NCBI GenBank assembly: GCA_022701365.1
Contig: JAKUHH010000194.1
Span: 17,683-81,682 of the forward strand
Source of the DNA: Mycocentrospora acerina
Lineage: Eukaryota > Ascomycota > Dothideomycetes > Pleosporales
Reading direction: 5' to 3'
DNA: 64,000 bases
Shown here: positions 1 through 8,197 of the stretch, in pieces
Position numbering within the stretch: the first letter of the stretch is position 1
How the letters are laid out: every line of letters begins with the position of its first letter
Translations under genes and position numbers: made by a program
The notes under the pieces: generated by a model
The model's input: the letters and a program-made list of their open reading frames with translations, nothing else
The model's database searches: none
What the model was told of the DNA's origin: nothing

Positions 1-600
1 TTCTTCTTTAACTTTAGGCTTAAGTCCTTAGCAGAATATAGTTATAAGTGCTTTATTGTCCTAGTCTGTAAGTTATACATACTACTAAAAAGTTATAGCA
101 TATTTAGCAGCAGAGTAGGTTTGCCTAAGCATTTAAATAGATCTACTAGCAGTAGTTGCTTTGTTAGCAAGTCTAAACACTTTTTAAGCGTGTTCCTTAA
201 ATTTACTAAAGTCTCTTATCTAAAGCTCTACTTTGTTAGATATATTACTGTTTATATACTTAATTATAAAGGGTTTAATCTATTAAAGGGCTTATCCTCT
301 TATATAGGTTAAAGCTAGTAAGACATATTTGTCTTCTAGGATTTGTTTTCCCTAGAAGTTAAAGAAGAGGTCTAACTAGAGAAGCTATTTGTCTAGTTTC
401 TTCCTGTCTCTATAATAGAAGTTAGAGTTAGCAACTTTATAGCTTCTGTAGTAGCTAACAGAAGGTTCTTAAGTACTGCTAGGAGTAGCACTGTTTCCTA
501 AGGTGTTACTTATCTTAAGGGTGTTTAAAATGTTAAGATCCTGTTCTGTACTTAATCTTAGTAGTTAAAGACCTTCTAATACTAGTACATAGATAAACTA
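1..600 (+). mobile_element. AT-rich degenerate retroelement remnant (possibly Copia integrase/RT junction)
   Basis: Frame +1 is open from the first base to 312 and then continues with scattered TAG/TAA. The stretch around codons 70-130 has the look of the region just after a Ty1/Copia integrase: aromatic and basic residues, then 'DIFVF' stop 'DLFSLE', which resembles the 'sRDV.F.E' motif. The match is weak, and base composition is strongly TpA-rich as in RIP-damaged DNA. The ORF at 121-312 starts at TTG and is not a gene. It could equally be another decayed repeat. Confidence 0.25.
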
Positions 601-914
601 GTTTAAGGTTAGTTCTTAGGGATAGAGTAAGTTTAAGGAAACAAGGTTAGTTTAATGCACATATTAATAATACACTGTAATTAAGGGTAAGAAGCAATAA
701 GTAGATTAATTAACAAGGTTAAACACATTACTATAAGGGTAGTGTTCCTACTAACTATATACTTAATTATTATGTAGTGCTTAGTACTAATCATGATGCT
801 TAGTGTACTAATCATGACTAATCACACTAAGCACTAAGCACATCACGTGACTCAGGTTGCTTAGTAGGGCTGGGGTCTACCTGATTGGTTCAAGACCTCC
901 CTTGCCTAACCTGC
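601..914. other. AT-rich spacer, no gene seen
   Basis: No reading frame of interest. The sequence resembles the RIP-damaged DNA to its left and contains the short palindromic cluster listed separately. Confidence 0.5.
778..840. repeat. Palindromic repeat cluster built on TGCTTAGTG/CACTAAGCA
   Basis: TGCTTAGTG at 797-805 is the exact reverse complement of CACTAAGCA at 825-833, and CACTAAGCA occurs again at 832-840. A TACTAATCATGA motif is also repeated directly inside. It could form a hairpin or be the terminal part of a decayed MITE. No second copy was found in the window. Confidence 0.5.
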
Positions 915-2014
915 TCTTAACACACAGCTTACGTGTAGTAGAGCAGCACGCTCTTAAGCTCTTTGCACACTAGCGATACCTACAGAAACGTGCCTTCTGC
1001 CTTGTCGCAGAGCTGCTGCTGTACTTCTGCTTATAACCCTTAGTTATACTTATGCACAGCTGCTAGCTGCTGCACCTTATACTCTACAAACGCTGCTACT
1101 GCTTTTAACATATAGCTAGCGCTAACCTCTAGACTAACCTTTACACCTAGTAAGTTAGAGTGCAGATACTGCTTAATCTCTAGCACGTTACAGCTTAGTA
1201 CTAGCTACTTAACTTAAGAGTGCTAACTAAGGCTGTTATTAGTTACAATGCGCAGGAGATCTAACAGACCTAAGGTGCACTTATTAAGCGTGTTAATTAG
1301 CAGGTATATTGCTAGCAGAGAGGCGTTATTAAGAATGTCTAACAGCATCTCTCTTAGCGCGTAGATAGCGTTAGGCCCCTTAAACAGCTGCTTGCCTGCA
1401 GCCTTATACTGCTTCTCTACATAATGCAGGAGCTCCTCTCTCTGTGTAATAAGCATGTAGATAAGTCTGCGCAGCACTGCAACAGCGTTGTTAAGCTCTA
1501 GGCAGGTGCTCTAGCAGAAGAAGTAAGCTAGCAGGCCTGGCTTAGAGCTGATCCCTAAGCTGATCCTTAAGCTAGGCCTTAAGCTAGCCCTTAATCTAGG
1601 ATTTAAGTTAAGTGTTAGTCTGTTAAACATGCTTAACATTATCTCTAACAGCAGCAATACATCTTTTCCTTTTAATAATAGCTCTGCAATAACACTTATT
1701 ATTATTATTGTCTTGCCTTTGCCTAGGTTGCCTTAAATCTACAGCAGCTGCAAGCTGTCCTGCGCTCTCTATTGCTAGAAGCTAGGGTCTTCTAGTATCC
1801 AGGCATAGCAGTCTCTAAGCAGCCTGTCCTTGTCGCCTTTGATGCGCGTCTGGTCTTCGCGCGGGTCCGTCACTCGCAGAGCGCGGAGGCATTGGTTGGG
1901 GGCTGATCCGTCTAGCATGTTAGGATAGTTGTATATGTTGTGTCCATAGTGGTTTGTCCCGCCAGACGCATAATTGTTCGTGTATTTTACAGCATAGTCA
2001 GCTAGGGTTAGCAT
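915..2014 (-). pseudogene. NACHT-domain NLR (NWD/HET-E type), N-terminal and NACHT part, RIP-broken
   Basis: STAND-class NLR fragment. Such proteins sense a ligand through C-terminal repeats and activate a cell-death effector. Reading from the ATG at 2012-2014: a short N-terminal tail, the conserved linker 'ALRVTDPRED', 'LLRDCYAWIL', Walker A as 'GNLGKGKT' (usual GDPGKGKT), 'AVLRRLIYML', and Walker B as 'YLLINTLNKC' (usual YLIIDALDEC, both Asp to Asn). The frame is conserved from 2014 to 1223 and broken only by TAG/TAA codons; D-to-N and P-to-L changes fit C:G-to-T:A transitions. Similarity to the longer copy at 8.2-10.65 kb fades near 915, so WD40 repeats are absent. It is divergent from the HET-S-like gene at 2612. 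The first about 16 residues may carry an amyloid motif (see findings). Confidence 0.85.
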
Positions 2015-2611
2015 ATCTACAATCTGTTCGTTACAGCCTCTAAATGCTGGGTTAACTACAGTAGTGTCAAGCGCTACTAGTAACAGCAGAGAATTCTTTC
2101 CTGGTTTCGCGTAGGTCTAATGTATCACAGGTCCTTTCTATCTCTATGCGGCGTTGGTACAAGTATCTTCTCTATCAGAGTGAATTGATAGAAGAAGCTC
2201 AGCTAAAGATAACGCGCAAGTTGCAGCAGTCGCAGCAAGGCTCGCTACATGCTAAGTCTTCAGCTAAACTAGCAATACGAAGGAGCTCGTATTTTCTGAG
2301 TTGTATGGTCCGCGCTGTATTTAGTAAGGCGGTACAACTCAAAATAAACGAGCGCCTTTGTACCACAGCCCAGCTGCACCCAGCAAATAGCACCAATTAA
2401 ATTAGCAAATGTATCCAATAACTTGGTACTGCTAGTCCTGTGGCTTAATTTCAAGCGCTAAGCTGCGTGTTGCCCAAGAACTAGAGCAGCTGTGGCAAGT
2501 GCAGCTGAGAGTGCAGGGTACATAAAGTCTTCTTACAATGTCTGCATGTTAAGCTCACCCATACTACATATAAGAAGAGCACTTCGCATCAGCAGAAAGT
2601 CTAGAAAGAAA
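2015..2611. promoter_or_regulatory. Divergent intergenic region between NLR and HeLo gene
   Basis: About 600 bp between two outward-pointing start codons. No convincing TATA box or known binding site was identified. Overlapping short ORFs on both strands (2146-2454) have no recognisable product. The assignment rests only on position: the two genes would share this promoter. Confidence 0.35.
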
Positions 2612-3445
2612 ATGGCAGAAACAGCAGGGCTCGTAATCAGTGCAGTCAGTCTAACAGCTCTCTTTACTACCTGCGTGGACTGCTTTGAGTACGTCCAGTT
2701 AGGGCAGAACTTTAGCAAGGACTATTAACAATCACTCTTAAAGCTAGACATCGCCAAGCTCCGCCTATCTTAATAGGCTAATGCTGTCAACAAGTTACAC
2801 AACCAGTATCAAGTCCCCGTGGACACGCCAGCAGAGGCACAGAAAGTAGAGGAGCTCTTAGGGGAGCTTGTGGTTTGCTTTGCTGACGCTAAGAGGGTCT
2901 CACAGCAGTTCAAGACTAAGAACAACACTGCCACTAAGTTGCAGGTGTACAACGCCACCACAGACTTAGAACCCAGCCTACGAACAATGCATAACAAGAT
3001 GCGCGATCTAGCGTTAAGGCGTCAGCAGCAAAGCAGCATACGCCAGAAAACAGCATAGGCTCTATACAAGAAAAAACACTTTAACCAGCTGATAAGCGAC
3101 GTCGTCTAACTGATTGACAGCTTAATCCAGCTCTTTCCCGCCACACAACAGCGTCAAAGCGAGCTTGTTGTTGAAGAGGTCTGAGAAATCAAGTCGCAAC
3201 CAGCTTTCGCGGAGGTTAAGACGGCCGCCAAAGGGATCAACGCCCTGCTCGTCTCTTCAATGCAGCAAGCACTCACCGCCCAAGGCAGCCACAACTTCAT
3301 TAAGAATACAGTCACTGACGAAGCTGATGCTCAGTACAGAGATCAATATGCTTAAGGGCAACAGCATACAAGACCTGGACACACGTACAATAAGAATATG
3401 GCTTCAAAGAAAGCAAAAGTACAATACAGAAACAGGTATTTGTAA
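2612..3445 (+). pseudogene. HET-S-like HeLo-domain protein with two C-terminal amyloid pseudo-repeats, RIP-broken
   Basis: HeLo (prion-inhibition) proteins are membrane-targeting cell-death effectors triggered by a C-terminal amyloid fold. From ATG 2612 one frame runs about 277 codons, close to the 289 aa of Podospora HET-s. The N-terminus 'MAETAGLVISAVSLTALF' with 'CVDCFEYVQLGQNFSKDY' is classic HeLo, followed by 'LLKLDIAKLRLS', 'PVDTPAEAQKVEELLGEL', 'MRDLALRRQQQSSIRQKT' and 'KKKHFNQLISDVV'. The tail has two units, 'NTVTDEADAQYRDQY' and 'NMASKKAKVQYRNRY', with the spacing of HET-s-related amyloid motifs; the Arg before D/N is probably a Gly changed by G-to-A. Seven in-frame stops (2726, two near 2771, 3056, 3107, 3182, 3344) and no frameshift point to RIP. 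The natural stop is TAA at 3443-3445. The NLR upstream is divergent, recalling the het-S/NWD2 gene pair of Podospora. Confidence 0.88.
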
Positions 3446-3968
3446 CTGTAGAAAAGGTAGCAGCAATGTTCGTACTGTAGGCTGATTTTGTCTGTGGGTG
3501 TAAGGATGCTCTTACACAAACCATTCATGTAAACGCGTAAAGTAGAAGTCACTCATGCACATCGCAATGCCATAATACCTCGTACTAATGACAGGCGAGC
3601 GCTGAAAAAAAGAGCGTTTCAACCTGCTAATAAAGTCTTTAATAGAACAGATATATTCAACACAAGTCTTGTCGAACAGTAGAACGACAAACTTATAGAA
3701 ATGTGGTTCATCAGCAATTACACAGGAGGGGTATGGTCTTTCAGGGCGATGCTGATGCAGAGAATAGAAGCTCTACCATGAGCGAGACGTTCGTCTCGTT
3801 TTCATGGCCTTAGCGGTGGGCATGAATTGCCATCGCTTTTGTTTTGAGACAAGATCATTCTCAAGTGCTAGCCAGTCAAAATCTAGCAACACAAACCACA
3901 CTACCCGTTGCTGTGTTGCTACACAGCTATTGTCCTACTGTTCCCTTTTCTTCTAAATAGCACTTGTC
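3446..3968. other. Non-coding stretch with two small hairpins
   Basis: No recognisable gene. A perfect 7-bp stem CGAGACG-TT-CGTCTCG lies at 3783-3798, followed by a weaker hairpin at about 3811-3836 (AGCGGTGGGCA paired with TGCCATCGCT). These might mark an old 3' end or terminator, but nothing else supports a role. Confidence 0.4.
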
Positions 3969-4460
3969 TCATGTTTGCGGTTCACACGCGTTCACAACAT
4001 CAGGAAGAGTAGGCGGATCAAGGTAGGTGTCAATGTCGATGGAGTGGATGTTCGTCGGCTGCTCCACCGCGACAGGATGACTGCCTTGCAGCTGGGATGA
4101 CCGTGTCATAATCAGCACTGCCCCGTGGTGTGCTTTGAGGTGGAACGGCTAGCTGTTAAACACATCTAGCTTGTTATGCCCTGGCAGCTTCGGTGTGTCA
4201 TTGTTGTCAAAGATGGCCAGCCATCGCTCGTTCCCGACGCCCAGAACACAGTGGAATACTCTTCTTGTGTCGCTCCGCGTACGCCAGCGCTAGTTGCATC
4301 TTGCCCGTCCCACTCAAGCTGTGCGCTACAACAGTTTTACAAGAGCCGTTATGCTGAAGCCCTTTGTAGATCGCATCAAGCTCCTCCATCCAACCAACGT
4401 GCTCTACGTGCGATACTTCCAGCACAGTAAACTAGACATCAAGCGACAAGACAGACTCTT
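3969..4460 (-). pseudogene. NB-ARC-type NLR fragment, broken
   Basis: The minus strand reads '..HVEHVGWMEELDAIYKGLQ', then 'GSCKTVVAHSLSGTGKMQLA' and 'LAYAERHK', which is the start of a fungal NB-ARC ATPase (usual P-loop HGLGGMGKTQLA). After a frameshift the next frame gives 'RWLAIFDNNDTPKLPGHNKL' and 'GAVLIMTRSSQLQGS', matching the Walker B / RNBS-B stretch ('WLAIFDNYDNP', 'IIITTRS'). A TAG lies just upstream of the first part. Only the nucleotide-binding core remains, with no effector or repeat domain found nearby. It is a different NLR family from the two NACHT copies in this window. Confidence 0.75.
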
Positions 4461-5240
4461 TAGAGCAAACTACAGACAGCTTATTACCACCGCTATCTTT
4501 TCTGCCTGTTGTTAGTCTAGTCCTACGCACCCGCGTCCACCCTGCCCTCCGTGTCCCACTGTCAGCCGATCGCATCGCCCGCACGCGCAGCCATTACCTG
4601 TCAACGTCTGCTCGCAGAGCTACTTCAGGCTGTGGACCGCGACGATGCTAGGATTGACTGCGTCAATCAAGTAGAGAAACAGCATGACTGCAAAGCGGAG
4701 CGTACTCAGTGATCAGATCAATGCCTTCCCGCACTCCCTACAAGCCTTGGAGAGCTGTACCAGCTGCTTGTATTAGTAGTAAGGGCGCAGGGATTTCTGC
4801 TGGTATTAAGGACATACAGTGTCTCTTAAGAGTCTGCTTGAGGGCAAGAGCGTGCAGAGAAGGGAGCAGTTTCGCAGAATATATCCTTCCGCCGTCTTTC
4901 TTCAATCAGAACTGAAGAAGCCGTTGTCGCATTGTGCTAGGCTCAGTAAGTGGCTAGAGTAGGTGTTGTGGTGTAGGTGACGTCCAGCACTATAGCGCAT
5001 GAGGTACGTCGCGAGGCGGCGACAAACCGCGGCTACAGCATGTTGGAAGCAGAGGTAATAGGGGGCTAGATGAAGCAATAAGGGCCTGTCATTAGCTAAC
5101 CGTCGCTAGCTGTTAGTCATTCAGCCCGCGCTCACCCGACCCGTCGTCACAGACCATCTGCCTTCCTGTTAGTGAACCCACGACACGTCACAATAGTGCA
5201 TGCCAGTGGTTGGCTTCGTGCATGCAACAACCCTCCGACG
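4461..5240. other. No gene recognised
   Basis: Short ORFs here (4709-4915 and others) have no recognisable domain. The region may contain the lost 5' end of the NB-ARC gene and upstream sequence of the next pseudogene. Confidence 0.4.
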
Positions 5241-6700
5241 ATGCCTGCTCAACGCACTGCCCGTTCCAGGCGTGGGTCCCAACTAGCCACCTCAGGGTCT
5301 CAGCAGCCCTACGGCCGATCTCCGGACCTGCCTATACAGGCCGCCACCGCAAGCCCATGTCCGTCGATGGACCCAGTTTCGTCCCCGCTTGACTGATCCC
5401 AGCAGTTAGGCACATCTACCGCATCGCAGATCCCTGAAACCCATGTAGCGGGATATGTGTCGTCAACTCAGAGCGAGCCGTTTGTGCTCCACTCGCCGTG
5501 CCCGGCCGCAGTGTACCAAGAAGCAATCGCAGACAATCTAGGCAGGGACGCTTGTAGCGTAGCACATGTAAGGCCGCATTCAGGCAAGCTGGAATTGCTA
5601 AATCTAGATAAGTAGAACAAGAACAAGACATACAATGAGGAGCCGCCAACTTGCATCTACTACTCAATCAAGTGGAAGGTCACTCTAAATAACAAGCTTC
5701 TCTCCAAGATACAGAGCCAGACCTCGTGCTAGCGCCCAGGTTCTACTGGTCACTGTTTCTGCGTGAGAAGCTAGAGAATCTGCTGCAGAAGAAGCTGCCG
5801 CCGAGCAAGCAGGTTGCTTACGAAGACACTAACGTCGTTGTGTCTGTGACCAAGCGCTCAGAACGTGACCTGACAAAGCGCTTTAATGAGATGGATATTG
5901 ACTGGTTCTTAGTAGAGAGACAGCTCTCGCGGTGGGGCGAGTCGTTTCGTGCAAGTAGAAAGCTGAGAGTTGACGTGTCGTTCAACTACGTAGAGATAGG
6001 GCAGCCAGCGCCAGTAACGACAAGAAAAGCCAGGAGACAAGGGTATCCTTCTACCACGCAGCAGATGCTTGGTGAAAGAGACTCACAGCTTAAAGCTAAA
6101 GAAGGCATATCAAGTCAGCCATCAACCTGGCAGGACGTGTATAATCTAATGCGATGTACCGGCCCGCCTTGTGACCTTAGACCTCACTGCTGGCAGGATC
6201 CGCACAGAAAGAAGCACTACAAGCTAAGGACGCATCAGCTGAAGGCCTTAATAAGGTATGTGGCGCAAGGTGGGGAACTGCAATCGCACGATAATGTGCT
6301 AGAGGATATTCGTCAGCAAGTATATGCAGAAGAGCAACAACAGCTTAAAAGACATCAAAGAGCCAGCCACAGCGTCCCAGCAGGTCATGCTCCAATCTAC
6401 ATAACAAATGTGCTTCCTAGGCCCTCTCACCTAACATCAGGTTCAGCTAAAGTGCAAGCTAAGCCTCGTCTTAACGTGCCCGGCTTTTTAGACGCAGCGG
6501 TAGAGGAGTATAGCGATTGGCAGCAGTCACGAGTCAGACGGGAAGATCAGAAAGGTGACATCCGAAGCATGTGTGACATAGCTCTAGAACACAGACTTGA
6601 CCTGCAGCAGCTCTATGATGACCAGGACCCAGACTTTTTTATCTCAAGAGGCATAAAGTTAGGCGTAGCTCGGCGCTTTATACGTGACATCAGATACTAG
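5241..6700 (+). pseudogene. Conserved fungal protein of unknown function, frameshifted
   Basis: I recognise this as a multi-copy conserved fungal protein without a known role. It starts 'MPAQRTARSRR' at the ATG at 5241 and has a low-complexity N-terminus, then the conserved block 'IKWKVTLNNKLLSK' / 'EPDLVLAPRFYWSLFLREKL', then 'VVVSVTKRSERDLTKRF' and 'KLRVDVSFNYVE'. The central part has 'CWQDPHRKKHYKLRTHQLKA' and 'IRQQVYAEEQQQL'. The C-terminus 'LDLQQLYDDQDPDFFISRGI' with 'GVARRFIRDI' looks like a SAM-like helical end. A TGA at 5396, a TAG near 5610 and a one-base deletion near 5709 (AAG-AT for AAG-GAT) break it; 5726-6700 stays open for 324 codons. A possible role in DNA-element biology is only suggested by its transposon neighbours. 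Confidence 0.7.
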
Positions 6701-6825
6701 GTTCAGCAGCAGGTGAGACATAGTGGTAGAGTTACTATAGAATAAGGGCAATCATCGTTCCTTAGCTTATTGCGTCGCAAGTTTACATGTCCTTTACTTT
6801 AGACTAAATATAGACGCACGCAAGT

Positions 6826-7740
6826 TCAGAATTCCTCTACTGTAATCCCTGCGTGCTTAAAGTGGCCTCTAGCGCTGTCCTGCTTCTCACCTACCATGTC
6901 TATGCACTATTCTAGGAAAGTATCAAATCCTTGCTCCGGCGCGTCTTCAAAGGCACGCCAGTTCTTCTTAATAAACGCCTTCAGCTCAGCAAAGAACTCT
7001 TCAATTAGATTCAGATCAGGTGAGTAAGGTGGCAGGTACATCAGCTTGACGCCAGCATCGCAGCACATCTGCTTAAGTCGCTCTGTATAATAGAACGATG
7101 CATTATCCATCACAAGCACAGACTTTAGTTCTAGCCACCTACCGCAATAGGGGAGCAGCTGCTCTACATAGTCCTTAAACACAGCGCTGTCTGTCAAACC
7201 CTAGAACACTCACAAAAGCAAGATCCCGTCCTAAGTGTAGGCCGGCAGAATCTGATATCGCTGATCGCAGTAGAACTTGGCAACCTGAACTAGTGCTACG
7301 CTAAAGGGCGACCAGCCTGTTCGCCTAAAGCCAATGCGCTTGTCGCAGCTAGATTCATCAATAAAGACAAGGTGATATAATTAGAACTGTGTTAGGTTGT
7401 AGAGGTAAAAGTCTTGCAGGTCCACATTCTGCTCCCTCGCAATCTGCCGCGCAACCTTCTTTAACCATCCTACCGCTTTCAAGGTTCTGCTGATGCTGTG
7501 TGTAGAGATAAGAACATCAAACTCGTCCCACAGGAAGAGCGCCATCTCCTCCTAGTATAGGCCTGGCTTCTCGAGCAGGTGTTCACAAAGCGCGTCTAGC
7601 ATGGGCGGCGTAATCAATCGTCACCTCCCGCCTCCGTTTGCAAGGGCCTTTGTAGCATTGAAGTGGCGGAGGTTAGATCTGATCGCCTTAATTAAGCGCC
7701 AAGGCGTGCAACAGCTCCTCCAGGGCCTGTCATAAAGCTC
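6826..7740 (-). mobile_element. Tc1/mariner-IS630 type transposase, RIP-broken
   Basis: DDE-family transposase of a cut-and-paste element. On the minus strand the frame reads '..LITPPMLDALCEHLLEKPGL', 'EEMALFLWDEFDVLISTHSI', 'LYHLVFIDESSCDKRIGFRR' (first catalytic Asp in FIDES), 'TGWSPFSVALVQVAKFYCDQ', 'LELKSVLVMDNASFYYTERL' (second Asp) and 'YLPPYSPDLNLIEEFFAELK' (Glu). From MDN Asp to IEE Glu there are 34 residues, the D34E spacing of Tc1-type elements. At least six in-frame stops occur before the last 96-codon open stretch, and one more precedes the tail that ends with TGA at 6826-6828; no frameshift is needed. The helix-turn-helix N-terminus above 7680 is unclear. Terminal inverted repeats were not identified. 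Confidence 0.85.
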
Positions 7741-7954
7741 TAGCGTGTTCTGTGCCTGGCTGTGCTGACGTGATTAGCTCACTAAATCTTGTAGAGAGCT
7801 GCGCAACACCAGCTGTTCTAGCCGTCTCTTCTGCTAAAGCCATCAAGGTTTCTTTCACTTCATAGCGTTTGCTAAAAGCCTGTTGCTGCCGATGTTCGCG
7901 AATTGTATTGCAAAGCAAGTGGTGTGGTTGTTTGTCGCGCCTAAGTGGTAACAC
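7730..7954 (-). pseudogene. Unidentified 74-codon open frame
   Basis: Minus-strand open frame with a natural-looking composition ('HHLLCNTIREHRQQQAFSKR', 'MALAEETARTAGVAQLSTRF'). I do not recognise the family. It abuts the transposase 5' end in another frame and may be a remnant of an independent gene or of the same element. Confidence 0.25.
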
Positions 7955-8197
7955 CTGATGTCTACCAGTCAGCTGAAGTCTTAGCTTGAGGCTAGATGCG
8001 AACGCCTATGCCTTGAGCAGCTTTCTATAGCCAAGCTTCTTCTAACCTTACAGTGGGCAAGAAGCACCTCATCTAGCATCTAAACACTGCCACCAAAGTT
8101 GCACAGAGAAGGCTGAGATCTGTGCGCAATCGTGCTTCACGGACGATCCTAGCGAGCGTCTCCACTAACTAGACGCAACAGCGTGCGGGCCGCACCG
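7955..8197. other. No gene seen
   Basis: Short gap between the unidentified frame and the large NLR pseudogene. It would hold the promoter of the latter; no motif was recognised. Confidence 0.35.
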
